A stretch of 64,000 nt of DNA from Candidatus Altimarinota bacterium (GCA_030683605.1 JAUXPL010000011.1:1-64000), one strand, 5' to 3'; numbered from the stretch's first letter, positions 1 to 9,514 are shown. The notes: generated by a model not told the origin, from the sequence alone. Numbers and translations: made by a program.

Positions 1-1
1 A

Positions 2-301
2 AATACAGCACCAACTTCAAGTGATGCAACTTTTGATATGTTACTTGTTGATTCTACACAAACTTTTGATTTAGCACCAGTTATATGAGATGCAGAAACT
101 CCAGTAGGAAGTTTACAAATAGTTATAGTTTCAGCACCTACTTATCTAACTTTGACTCAAAGTTGAACTAGTTTTTCAGTAACACCTATAGACTCAACAT
201 GACATAATGGAAATGATAGTTTTACTTATAAGGTAGTTGATTCAAATTGAGCAGAAAGTCCAGTAAGTACAGTTACTATATTAAATGTAAGTGATATATA
301 A
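2..301 (+). CDS. C-terminal end of a large cadherin-like surface protein (partial)
   Basis: Only the last 99 codons lie in the window; the reading frame is open at the left edge and ends at TAA 299-301. The closing stretch NDSFTYKVVDSNGAESPV followed by a short beta strand is the typical end of a tandem-95/cadherin-like (Big_9-type) bacterial Ig domain, as seen in long secreted adhesins. Three or more glycines are encoded by TGA. The protein ends right after the domain, with no sorting signal or C-terminal membrane anchor visible. It converges with the prepilin-like gene on the other strand, and the two share a terminator. Exact function unknown; a role in cell-surface contact is an inference from the domain type. 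Confidence 0.7.
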
Positions 302-334
302 AAAAATAAAACCTTTAATAGGTTTTATTTTTTT
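300..334. terminator. Bidirectional terminator between convergent genes
   Basis: An A-run, a stem AAAATAAAACC / GGTTTTATTTT around the loop TTTAAT, then a T-run. It overlaps the stop codons of both flanking convergent genes and can serve both strands. Confidence 0.8.
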
Positions 335-2418
335 AATATTTTAACATAGTCGATTACTCAATTTATTTGAAGAGTTTTATTACTTTTTCCACCAATATAT
401 AGATATGTAGAATTACTAATACTACTAGACAAATTATATTCTTTATTATTTGTACCATCTGTAATTTTAATTTTTTCTCAATTTATAACAGTAATATTTA
501 TAAAATCTCAAAAAGTATTTAAATTTAAATTACAATCTGTCGTACAAATATTTACTCATCAATAATATATATTATTGATTATTCAATTTATAGAATTTCA
601 AATCATTAGTCAATTAGAATTATTATCAAAAACATATTTATTTCATGTTTGAGTTTTCCATACATTTTGTAAATTCATCTCAATAGCAAAATCATCTCAT
701 AAATCCAATCATGAATATTTAATAAAATCATTTATTTTTGTATCATTAGTACTATTTATATTATCAATAAATACTCATTTTGTATTATCATTTATATAAC
801 AAAATGAATTTGATTTATTATCACCAGTATATAAACACTGATCTGGAAGATTTACTCAGTTATTCAAAATACTTGAGCTTGATATTCAAAATTTTCAATT
901 TGTAGTATTTGATCAAGTTCCATATAAATTTATATCTCAAGCAACATCATACGGAGCATAAGCATATAATATATATCATGATGCTGTTAATCATGCATCT
1001 GCAATATCGTCTTGACATACATCATTTATATTGAAACTCTTACATCTTACAGCATCAACTCTTTCCTCTTCTGGATCGGGAGTCAAATCTGAGTAATCAG
1101 GATTTATTGATATGTCATTAATAGGATTTAATAATGTTTCATTGAAAATTTCTATTCTTTTCTTGTATTCTTCAGTTTGAGTTTTTGGATCTACACTATA
1201 TTTAGGTATTTTGAAAATATTTTCTCATATTTTTATTGTAGATTCAGTAGAATTATAATAATCACTTGTAGCAACTACAGTAGTTTTAGCTACCAATTGA
1301 TTATTATCATCTTTATATAATCTCTTCATTTTAGGATAATCATTTATATCTACTATCAATCTATCTATTATCTTTATTCATTTATATTTTTTTATTTCAG
1401 TTCACTCATCAATACCAGTAGTTCAACTTGTAACTATAACAGTTTCTTCTAGACTTACAGTTGCATCAATTGTTTCATCTTGGTTAATTGTAGCTGTTTC
1501 TAATATTGCTAGTTCTCACTCTATTACTATTACATCAGTATTATTTCATATTTTTATTACTCAGAATATTGTTCATCTAACTGCGGCACTAGAGTCAGAA
1601 GTATATACTTCGAATTCTGATTTATCATTTAGTTTTGTTGCTTTTGTCCAGATTTGTCATGCTTCTAGTCATAGTTGTACTAGTGTATTTAGATTGTCTT
1701 TTCCTTTGAAATTCAGTTTATTCAGTGTAAGTACTGTTTGAGATGTTGGTTCTCATAATACAGATACACTTCAATCTGAGAAAAATATTTCCAATTCCTG
1801 TCATGCAGCCACTGTAATAGTATCTCATTCTCTATATACATTTTTATCCTTATCTGTTGCTATCATTATTAGCTCATCTGGATTGTATGGGAAATTTGTT
1901 TCTGATCAATTGTATACGAAATTTGGTCAGTTATATTCTCTGATTAGATTATAGGGTCAGTTTTCTGCTGTGTAGTTTCATATTACTTTTGATACAACCA
2001 CTCAATCTATCATTTGTATAGAAGCCACTTCAAATTCATTAGTATTTTTTGTTTTACCATATGAGTAATAAGAATTTGTTCTAGGATCTAGAGGTAATAT
2101 ATCTAAATATTGTTTTGGTAAAGTTTCTTCAGTTAGACTACCATATACTCCAAAAGTACCTACATCTTCATAAGCATGAGCATAACTAGTATCTATTTTG
2201 AAATAGTTTATATTTCATCCTGGTGTAGGCAGAGTCTTGTTTTCCTGTATATATTGTTCTAGGGCATTATTGATAGTTTTTGTATCTGCTACTACTTTTG
2301 TATTTGATACATTTTCATCGTATCATCTCTTTGATGATATTCATATTACTGCTAATAATACAATTATAGATATTGTTATTATTATCTCTATTATAGAAAA
2401 TCATTTTTTGTTATTCAT
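325..2418 (-). CDS. Prepilin-like protein with FecR-like middle and LamG-like C-terminus
   Basis: 697 residues. The N-terminus MNNKKGFSIIEIIITISII is a type IV prepilin signal: basic leader, Gly before Phe for cleavage, Glu5 of the mature protein, then a hydrophobic helix. Residues 40-140 look like a pilin head. Residues about 186-306 contain YREGDTITVAAGQELEIFFS, a FALVTSRA-like stretch VYTSDSSAAVRGTIFGV and a second beta block, resembling FecR-type beta domains. Residues about 470-697 contain a cysteine-bearing segment and a concanavalin/LamG-like region (FAIEMNLQNVW ... YLYIGGKSNKTLQINGVIDYVKI). Ordinary pilins are 120-200 residues, so this is a very large minor pilin or pilin-anchored adhesin. 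The pilin call rests on a clear motif; FecR and LamG calls are by pattern only. Confidence 0.75.
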
Positions 2419-2527
2419 AATTTGTTGTTAAAAATTATTGTTTATCATTTTATATATTTTTTTCATAAAATAAAGCTAATAAAATAAAACATTTTGACAA
2501 AAACTTATAATGTTTTATGAATATTTT

Positions 2528-2555
2528 TTGACAAAATCATTAAAACTAATATATT
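2528..2555 (+). promoter_or_regulatory. Sigma-70-like promoter for the thrS leader transcript
   Basis: TTGACA at 2528-2533 and TATATT at 2550-2555 with a 16-bp spacer. The predicted start near 2562 lies about 20 bases before the leader peptide start. A second TTGACA at 2494 may add to promoter strength. Confidence 0.65.
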
Positions 2556-2582
2556 GAATTTAATATTTCTTAACAAGGCACC

Positions 2583-2642
2583 GTGAACCTAGCACAACTT
2601 GTAACCATAACTACTACAACTACTACTTCTATACTCAAATAG
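2583..2642 (+). CDS. Threonine-rich leader peptide controlling thrS
   Basis: A 19-codon reading frame, GTG start and TAG stop, giving M-N-L-A-Q-L-V-T-I-T-T-T-T-T-T-S-I-L-K. Seven of the nine codons from 2604 to 2630 are threonine. An in-frame TAA lies upstream at 2571, so the GTG at 2583 is the only plausible NTG start; AAGG five bases upstream is a weak ribosome binding site. The frame sits just before a terminator hairpin and the threonyl-tRNA synthetase gene. This is the arrangement of the Escherichia coli thr operon leader, where ribosome stalling at Thr codons decides whether transcription continues. The sequence pattern is seen directly; the stalling mechanism is inferred. Confidence 0.85.
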   Translation: MNLAQLVTITTTTTTSILK

Positions 2643-2715
2643 GGGATTTTTGTTTGGTGAAATATGAAATAAATATAACAAAAACTCTTATTTAGCAATA
2701 AATAGGAGTTTTTTT
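2637..2715 (+). promoter_or_regulatory. Transcription attenuator of thrS: antiterminator and terminator
   Basis: Terminator: AAAAACTCTTATTT (2680-2693) pairs with AAATAGGAGTTTTT (2700-2713) around loop AGCAAT and runs into Ts. Antiterminator: AAATAGGGGATTTTTG (2637-2652) pairs with CAAAAACTCTTATTT (2679-2693), with one bulged A. Both structures compete for the same CTCTTATTT segment, because AAATAGGGG mimics the terminator's AAATAGGAG. The antiterminator's first arm includes the leader's last codon and its TAG stop, so a ribosome that finishes the leader would cover it and let the terminator form; a ribosome stalled at the Thr codons would leave it free. Confidence 0.85.
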
Positions 2716-2723
2716 GTAACTAA

Positions 2724-2815
2724 ACCCCTCACAATTCTCCCCTTGTCAGGGGAGATGAAGCTACATCTAAATTCCTCCCCTGACAAGGGGAGGTGGCTGA
2801 AAGCCGGAGGGGTTT
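2724..2815. repeat. GC-rich inverted repeat in the thrS 5' region
   Basis: Two inverted palindromic cores, TCTCCCCTTGTCAGGGGAGA and TCCTCCCCTGACAAGGGGA, face each other, flanked by CCCCTC and GAGGGG ends. GC content is far above the surroundings. It resembles the other palindromic elements in the window but has its own core. It lies between the attenuator and the thrS start, so it would be part of the mRNA leader. Confidence 0.75.
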
Positions 2816-2835
2816 TAAATTTTAACCACAATACT

Positions 2836-4731
2836 ATGACACTTTTATCTACAAAGAGACATTCTCTAGCGCACGTGATGGCGCAAGCAGTGAAACAATT
2901 ATATCCTGAAGCAAAAATAGCTACTGGTCCAGATACTGAAGACGGGTTTTATTATGATTTCGATTTTGGAACTACTGAATTTTCAGATAAAGATTTGAAA
3001 GAAGTAGAAAAAACTATGAAAAAAATCATTACTCAAAATCAAGATTTTAGAAAATTTGAAGTAAGTATCTGAGAAGCTAGAAAAATATTGAATGAAATGT
3101 GAGAATGATTCAAAAATGAATTAGTGGACAAAATTGAAGCAGGTGATATGAAAAAACCTCACCCTAACCCTCTCCTTAAAGGAGAGGGTATAAATGGAAA
3201 ACCTATATCATTTTATTTGAATATTTCAAAATGAGCTAAAGAAACTGATATGCAAATATTTTTGACAAAGGAAGGGGTTTTTCCTGTAGAACTAGATTGA
3301 GACCAAGTAAAAAATCTGAAATTTATAGATATGTGTACTGGTCCTCATGTAGAAAATACTAAAGAATTAGATGCAAACAGTTTCAAATTGGTAAGAGTAG
3401 CTTGAGCTTATTGGCTTGGTAATAGTGATAATCAACAATTGACTAGAATATATGCTTATGCATTTGATAACAAAGAAGATCTAGATAAGCATGTAAATAT
3501 GATAGAAGAAGCAAAGAAAAGAGATCATAGAATAATAGGAGCTAAACTTAAACTTTTTACTATTTCTGATTTAGTTTGACCAGGTTTACCACTATTGCAA
3601 CCTGCTTGAATGATTATTAGACAATCTATAGAGAATTATTTATGGGAATTGCATTCACAAAGAGGATATCAAAAAGTATGGACTCCACATCTAGCAAAAG
3701 AAGCATTGTATGAGACTTCATGACATGCAGGGCATTATTTGGATGATATGTTCAAAGTATATGGAGGAACTAGTAAAGAAACATTTTTCTTGAAACCAAT
3801 GAATTGTCCTCATCATATGCAATTATTTGCTGATAATCAATTCTCATACAGAGATATGCCTGTTAGATATTTCGAACCTGCAACTATTTATAGAGATGAA
3901 AAATCAGGACAATTATCAGGTCTTACTAGAGTAAGAGCAATTACACAAGATGATGGACATTTATTCTGTAGAGTAAGCCAAATAAAAGATGAAGTAAAAA
4001 CTATTACAGATATTATAAAAGAATATTATAATACTCTTTGAATGACAGATGATTATTGGGTATCTCTATCAGTTAGATGAGAAGATAGAACTAAATATTT
4101 ATGAGGTGATGATGTTTGGGAATTAGCTGAATGAGCATTAGAACAAGCAGCAAAAGAAAACAAATTACCGTACAAAAGAGTAGAATGAGAAGCGGCATTT
4201 TATGGACCAAAATTAGACTTTATGTTCAAAGATGCAATAGGTAGAGAATGGCAATTAGCAACTATTCAATGTGATTTCAACTTACCAGTTAGATTTGATT
4301 TGAGTTTCACTAATGAAAACAATGAAAAAGAAAGACCAGTAGTAATTCATAGAGCTATTTCAGGATCATTTGAAAGAGGTATGTGAGTACTTATTGAACA
4401 CTTTGCTGGAGTATTCCCACTATGGATGTCACCTAGACAAGTAATAATTGTACCAGTTTTACCTAAGTTTGATGATTATGCTCAATCAGTTTTAGATACA
4501 TTGAAAACTGCATGAATTAGAGCAAGTGCTGATTTTTCAACTGATTGATTGAATAAAAAAGTAAGAAATGCTGAAAAAATGCATAACAATTACATATTAG
4601 TAATAGGGGAACAAGAAGAAAATGACAAAACAGTTTCAGTAAGAAATTACAAGACTAAAGAGCAAACAGTAGAATGATTAGAAGAATTCAAAACAAGAAT
4701 TTTAACTGAAATAAATACAAGAAGATTGTAG
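2836..4731 (+). CDS. thrS: Threonyl-tRNA synthetase lacking the TGS domain
   Basis: 631 residues. Charges tRNA-Thr with threonine. The protein begins directly at the editing domain (HSLAH near residue 9; the second zinc-type motif CTGPH near 167-171), so the usual N-terminal TGS domain of about 60 residues is absent. The catalytic core has motif 2 ([17 protein letters not shown]), zinc ligands in MNCPHH, DDGH and [13 protein letters not shown], and an anticodon-binding domain at the C-terminus. Start chosen at 2836 because the open frame farther upstream consists of a repeat element. A palindromic element at residues 108-118 adds an in-frame peptide in the linker of the editing domain. Expression is probably controlled by the threonine attenuator just upstream. 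Confidence 0.95.
3157..3188. repeat. Palindromic element inserted in frame in thrS
   Basis: CCTCACCCTAACCCTCTCC then TTAAAGGAGAGGG. It encodes [11 protein letters not shown] and keeps the frame. The same core recurs at 7978, 8045, 23373, 25445 and 46966. Confidence 0.85.
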
Positions 4732-4766
4732 TAAAAAAACAAGTTATTTAAATTTTTAAAAAAAAC

Positions 4767-4794
4767 TTGACATTTAATTAAAAAAACTTAATAT
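4767..4794 (+). promoter_or_regulatory. Promoter of the PEP-CTERM-like gene
   Basis: TTGACA at 4767-4772 and TAATAT at 4789-4794 with a 16-bp spacer. The gene start follows 36 bases later. Confidence 0.6.
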
Positions 4795-4830
4795 ATGTTT
4801 TTCTAACTAGTGATAATAAGGGGTGATTTT

Positions 4831-5439
4831 ATGAAACGTTTTATACAAAACGTGTTGTTTTTAAATATGTTATTGTTGATGTCTTTTTCATCACATGCAG
4901 CATTTGATGGTACTTGGTCAGCATGTGCACAAGATAATGCATTGACACCAAATTCAGGATGTTCTGTATATTCTTATACAGATACTCCTGGAGTAAACTG
5001 GAATTCAACAAAGTCAAATGGAGATCCAGTTGTATATGGAATGCATGGAGTTAACGTATGGGACTTTATTGAAAATGATGATTTAGGTTCTGGTTCATCA
5101 GGTTTTTTTCAACATGATGGTGATGCCCAAGCTGGAACATGGTCTATTAATGCAAGTTTGTGGAACTTGTTTGATGATATTGCTTTAGTATTCAAAGATG
5201 GTAACGGTACATCACTTGTATCATATCTACTTGCAGATAATTCTGTATCTGGTAGTTATACTTCACCATTTACCACGGTTATGTTTCCGAATGCTCCTGG
5301 CAGGAATACAAAAGACATTTCCAATATGTCATTGTGGGGTACTGAAAAAACTGTTACAGTTGATGAGCCAACTACATTACTCTTAATGTCTTTAGGAATG
5401 ATTGTTTTTGGTTATTCACATAGAAAATCCTTGGGTTAA
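4831..5439 (+). CDS. PEP-CTERM-like secreted protein, probably foreign
   Basis: 202 residues. An N-terminal signal peptide (MKRFIQNVLFLNMLLLMSFS, likely cleaved after SHA) is followed by a beta-rich Gly/Ser/Asn body and a C-terminal tail: DEPTT, hydrophobic LLLMSLGMIVFGY, then basic HRK. This is the layout of PEP-CTERM exosortase substrates of Gram-negative bacteria, with DEP in place of PEP. All 19 glycines use GGN; none uses TGA, unlike every long neighbour. It also has a strong ribosome binding site (AAGGGG at 4818-4823), which native genes here lack. These features together suggest recent transfer from a standard-code bacterium, possibly a host or prey. No exosortase is visible in the window, so sorting is doubtful. 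Confidence 0.75.
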   Translation: MKRFIQNVLFLNMLLLMSFSSHAAFDGTWSACAQDNALTPNSGCSVYSYTDTPGVNWNSTKSNGDPVVYGMHGVNVWDFIENDDLGSGSSGFFQHDGDAQAGTWSINASLWNLFDDIALVFKDGNGTSLVSYLLADNSVSGSYTSPFTTVMFPNAPGRNTKDISNMSLWGTEKTVTVDEPTTLLLMSLGMIVFGYSHRKSLG

Positions 5440-5474
5440 AAATTTTTAGAAAAAATTAAAAAAAGGAGAAAAAT

Positions 5475-5504
5475 AAAAGGGTATCTATAAAAAGATATCC
5501 TTTT
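5475..5504 (+). terminator. Hairpin after the PEP-CTERM-like gene
   Basis: AAAAGGGTATCT pairs with AGATATCCTTTT around a short A-rich loop; the T-tract after it is weak. Confidence 0.5.
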
Positions 5505-5582
5505 ATGTATTTTAAAATTTTAATTTCCTAATGTAGATTATATTTTTATAATGGATTAAAGATTTATATTAATTATATAATT

Positions 5583-6884
5583 ATGATATACGATATAATA
5601 ATAATTTGAGCTTGAGCTGCCTGATTGTTTGCTTGAATAAATGCACCTAAAAATTTAAATAAACTAATTCTAGAAAAAAATGATAAACCTTGAATAAAGG
5701 TTTTATTGTCGTGAGGAGAAAGAGCTAATGTTTCAAATATTGATATAGAACCAGAGAGAGATTATTTTACTCAGAATAAAAAATCACTATTAAGCGTGTT
5801 CAAAAAATATAATCAATGGGATATTATGAGTTTTTTTGCTTCAGTATGAGTAAATATAGTAGAAGAAGATAGAGGGAGATTGATATTAGAAAGTGGAGAT
5901 AGTAAAGAATTGTTATCAGTATTATTAAGAGAAGTGGAAAAAAATAATTGTGACTTGAGAGTGAAACAAGATGTGAAGAGAATATTACCACCTTATAAAC
6001 AACAGGACCAACCTCACCCTAACCCTCTACTCCGTTCTAACTTCGAAGATAGTCGTGCAAGCACTCCTGTCTCAGTTATCCTTAGAGGAGAGGGAATAGA
6101 AAGATTATATGAAATAATTACAGAATCATGAGAAAAATATCATACAAAAAATGTAATTGTATCTAGTGGATGAAAGAGTTTTTTTCAAGTATGAACGACT
6201 TGAGAATGATATAATTTTGCAAAAGATTTGTGAATAAATATTATTACTCCATATAGAACTCTTTGCGGTATGAGTACAAAAAGAGATTTGAGTGAGATAA
6301 GCTGAGTAAGTAGTGATTTGGATATGAGTTTGATAACCTCACCCCCAACACCTCTACTCCGTTCTAACTTCGAAGATAGTCGTGCAAGCACTCCTGTCTC
6401 AGTTATCCTTAGAGGAGAGGGGAGTAAAAAGGAAGAAATTATTTATCAAGAAGTTTGACCTATGCTTTTTACTCATTTTTGAGTAAGTTGACCAATAATT
6501 CACAATGTTTCAAATGCTATATGAGAATATTTGAATAAATTGTGATTAGAAGAAGAATTATTTGAGAAATATATACTTGATAATCTGAGTTTGAAATTGG
6601 TATTTGATATAGAAAAAACTCCTAAAAGATTAGTTAAATTTTTTGAATTATCAGAACAAAATACTGAGATAATATTAGAATTACAAAATTGGAGAAGCTG
6701 GAAAGAAGCAAAAGCAACATGAGGATGAATAGATATGAATGAACTCGATAAAAATATGCAGTCAAAGAAATATCCATGATTGTATTTCATATGAGAAGTT
6801 GTTGATATTACAGGGAAAACTTGAGGATTCAATCTACAATGGGCATGGAGTAGTGCCTATGTGTGTAGTAAAAGTTTTAATTAG
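5583..6884 (+). CDS. BaiN/HI0933-type FAD-dependent oxidoreductase
   Basis: 433 residues. N-terminal FAD-binding motif MIYDIIIIGAGAAGLFAGIN, the family motif LSGGERANVSN (normally GGGRCNxTN), and the C-terminal signature GGIDMNELDKNMQS ... YFIGEVVDITGKTGGFNLQWAWSSAY identify the HI0933/BaiN flavoprotein family, whose members reduce diverse substrates in the cytosol. Most of the glycines in these motifs are TGA codons. Two nearly identical 83-86 bp palindromic elements are inserted in frame at residues 144-171 and 252-280; both encode LLRSNFEDSRASTPVSVILR. The physiological substrate is unknown. It lies upstream of the ABC exporter genes, separated by repeats. Confidence 0.88.
6012..6094. repeat. 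Long-form palindromic element, copy 1 in baiN-like gene
   Basis: Starts CCTCACCCTAACCCTCTACT and ends TTAGAGGAGAGGG. About 50 extra bases, including TTCGAAGATAGTCGTGCAAG, separate the two palindrome arms found in the short form. About 70 bp are identical to the copy at 6337. Confidence 0.85.
6337..6422. repeat. Long-form palindromic element, copy 2 in baiN-like gene
   Basis: Same core as the copy at 6012, also in frame; only the first 15 or so bases differ (CCTCACCCCCAACACCTCTA). Confidence 0.85.
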
Positions 6885-6910
6885 AATTAACTTACTATAA
6901 CCCACAGTAA

Positions 6911-7008
6911 ACAAAACATAGTAACAGACCACCTCCTAAACCAAAACATAGTAACTATCAAGGCAACAGACCACCCCCTAGCCCCCTCCTTACTAAGGAG
7001 GGGGGATA
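6911..7008. repeat. Degenerate intergenic repeat cluster
   Basis: AAAACATAGTAAC occurs twice (from 6914 and 6943), each followed by a CAGACCACC-type stretch; the second runs into the palindrome CCCCCTCCTTACTAAGGAGG. It fills most of the gap between the flavoprotein and ABC genes. Confidence 0.65.
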
Positions 7009-7033
7009 ATACAAATTATAAAATAATAAAATT

Positions 7034-7942
7034 ATGAAAGCAATAAAAATAGAGAAATTAGTGAAAAATTATTGAAATAACCAAGTTTTAAAAGAGGTAG
7101 ATTTGGAAATAGAACAAGGTGATTTTTTTGCATTGTTATGACATAACTGAGCAGGTAAGACTACAATGATTTCTATAATGACAAATCTAGTAAATAAAAA
7201 TAGCTGAAAAATTGAGATTAATTGAGTAGATATAGATAGTGATTTTGCTTTGGCTAGAAGCTATATTTGAGTTGTACCTCAAGAGTTCAACTTTGATATT
7301 TTTTCAAAAGTTAGGGATATTTGTATGACACAAGCTGGGTATTATGGTATAGCAAAAGATGTAGCAAGTAAGAGAGTTGATTATTATTTAGCTAAGCTTT
7401 GATTAACAGAAAAAGCAAATGCAAAAGCTAGAGAACTAAGTGGTTGAATGAAAAGAAGACTTATGATAGCTAGAGCACTTATTCATGAGCCAAAAATATT
7501 GATATTAGATGAGCCTACTGCTTGAGTAGATGTTGAGCTAAGACAATCTATGTGGGAATTTATAAAAGAGCTAAATGCATCAGGTACTACTATTTTGCTT
7601 ACTACTCATTATTTAGAAGAAGTAGAAGCATTGTGCAAAAATGTAGCTATAATAAACAAATGACAAATCATCGAAAATACATCTGTAAAACAGTTACTTA
7701 CTAAACTCGATGAAGAAATAATTGTACTTAATACTCTAGAAGATATAACTGAAATAAACAAAGAATTATTAGAAAAGTTTCATGCAGTAATATTGAATAA
7801 AAATGAATTAGAAGTAACTATTTCAAAAAAATACAGTTTAAATGATTTGTTTGTTGCATTAAATAATTCTCAAATCAAAGTAACAAGTTTCAGAAATAAA
7901 GTAAATAGATTAGAAAAATTGTTTATTGATATGACAAGGTAG
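7034..7942 (+). CDS. ABC-2 type exporter ATP-binding protein
   Basis: 302 residues. Walker A is GHNGAGKTT (residues 35-43, two glycines as TGA), Q-loop VVPQEF, signature LSGGMKRR, Walker B ILILDEPTAGVD and the switch histidine TTHYLEE are all present, so the ATPase should be active. The C-terminal 80 residues resemble the regulatory tail of YadG/CcmA-like exporters. The membrane subunit is the next gene on the same strand, 198 bp away beyond an inverted pair of palindromic repeats. Substrate unknown; members of this group export drugs, lipids or polysaccharides. Confidence 0.92.
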
Positions 7943-7977
7943 AGAAAAATAACAAAACCAACATTAGCCACAAGAAC

Positions 7978-8081
7978 AACCTCACCCTAGCCCTCTCCTT
8001 AGAGGAGAGGGGATAAAATGAAAACAAATAATTAAATCTTTATGCTTCCTCTCCTTTAAGGAGAGGATTGAGGTGAGGTTG
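7978..8081. repeat. Inverted pair of palindromic elements between ABC genes
   Basis: Copy one (7978-8012) reads CCTCACCCTAGCCCTCTCC; copy two (8045-8081) is its inverse, ending GAGGTGAGGTTGG. Together they could form one long hairpin in the mRNA between the ATPase and permease genes and might uncouple their expression. Confidence 0.8.
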
Positions 8082-8140
8082 GTTTGTGTAGGGTATGGTT
8101 GATTTACATCATTAATTTTATAATATTTCACAAAAAAATC

Positions 8141-8896
8141 ATGACAGATTTAATAACATTAGTAAATAAAGAGGTTTCTAGATTTATTAGAATATGGAAA
8201 CAAACATTGCTACCACCAGTGATTACAATAGTATTGTATTTACTTATATTTTGAAAATTTATATGAGAAAAAATACAGATAATAGAATGAGTTAGTTATA
8301 TAGATTTTATTTTTCCAGGACTTTTGATGATGTCAGTTATAACATCAAGTTATTGAAATACATCTAGTTCATTTTTTGGTTCAAAATTCCAAAAAAGTAT
8401 AGATGAACTTTTTGTTTCACCAATAAGTCATTGGAAAATATTACTTTGATTTTGTATTTGATGAATACTTAGATGAGCATTAGTAGGATCACTAGTTTTT
8501 GTAACTGGATTTTTTATGGTAGATATTCATATTTATAGTTTTTTCTACACATTTTTGTTTATTATTCTTACTTCTATGTTATTTTCATTAGCAGGTATTT
8601 TAAATGCGATTTATGCTAAGAGTTTTGATGATATAAACATTATTCCATCATTTTTCATTACTCCTATGATTTATTTATGATGAGTATTTTATTCTATTAG
8701 TTTACTTTCTGATAATTGGCAAATTATTAGTAAATTTAATCCTATCTTGTATATGGTGAATTGACTTAGATATTGATTTATAGGTATCTCAGATGTAAAT
8801 ATATATGTATCTATTTCTATTATATCAGTTTTTATTATTATATTTTCATTTTTTAGCCTACATTTGCTAAAAAAGTGATATTGAATCAAGAATTAG
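8141..8896 (+). CDS. ABC-2 type exporter membrane subunit
   Basis: 251 residues with about six hydrophobic segments. The pattern IDFIFPGLLMMSVI, the amphipathic FQKSIDELFVSPISHWKI and a C-terminal NPILYMVNGLRYGFIG are typical of ABC-2 permeases of the YadH/NodJ type (usually 250-260 residues). Located in the inner membrane, partner of the ATPase encoded upstream. Several glycines in membrane segments are TGA. It ends before a bidirectional terminator shared with the convergent small-protein operon. Confidence 0.88.
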
Positions 8897-8908
8897 AAAT
8901 TTTATAAA

Positions 8909-8943
8909 CAAAAAAGCAATTTATGTTAATTGCTTATTTTTTT
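8909..8943. terminator. Bidirectional terminator
   Basis: Stem AAGCAATT / AATTGCTT around TATGTT with A- and T-runs on the two sides. It serves the exporter operon on + and the small-protein operon on -, whose last stop codon lies inside it. Confidence 0.75.
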
Positions 8944-9514
8944 CATTTATATTATTCGATAGTTCTTTATTTGTTTTATCTTCTATACTTAGTTTTCTAA
9001 TTATGTTTCAATTTTCAGTTTCTTTTATATCTATAACTAATATTTTGTCACTATGGTCATTTCAGTCTATTAAAATATTAGAGTATCATTCTCAATACAT
9101 TGCATCCATTAGGTAATTTAAACTAATAATTATTGATTTTATATCATTTATATTTTCTTTAGATAATACAAAAGTAAAATATAAGTTTCAATTTTTTATA
9201 TTTCATCTAGATAATCTTAATATTTTTTTTTCATGTTTTTTTAAATCTTTGTTTAATATTTGTTTCGGATCTTTGTCTTCAATTGTTCTTATAAATCATC
9301 TATCTGAGAAAGAAAATTCATTTTTTATTTGTTCATATCTTTGTTTATCTATTGGGTTTTCAAATGAATAATCTTGTTCTATTGATGATTTTATATTTCA
9401 TCAGACAATTAATCAAGATAAAGTAGAAACAGCAAAAATAATTCATCTAGTTTTATTTGATAATGAATTTTTTATTGTATTTGTTTCAGTATTTCTAGAT
9501 AATTTGTTTTTCAT
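8921..9514 (-). CDS. Single-pass membrane protein, last gene of small-protein operon
   Basis: 197 residues, family not recognised. A basic, polar N-terminal 22 residues precede one hydrophobic segment (GIIFAVSTLSGLIVG, residues 25-39); the remainder is charged, mixed helix and strand, and contains LYFTFVLSKENINDIKSIII and YSNILIDGNDHSDKILVIDI, which look like alternating strands. Topology suggests anchoring with the bulk either outside or in the cytosol. It follows the previous gene by 8 bp, the fifth and most distal gene of the cassette and the only one with a membrane segment, so it may tether the others. Confidence 0.6.

Noticed and set aside
2494-2511. TTGACA and TATAAT close together upstream of the thrS leader
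   Set aside because: The spacer is only 6 bp, far too short for a sigma-70 promoter; the pair at 2528/2550 fits better.
2743-3072. Longer thrS reading frame starting at 2743
   Set aside because: The first 31 codons are made of the palindromic repeat, and the ATG at 2836 is directly followed by the conserved HSLAH editing-domain start.
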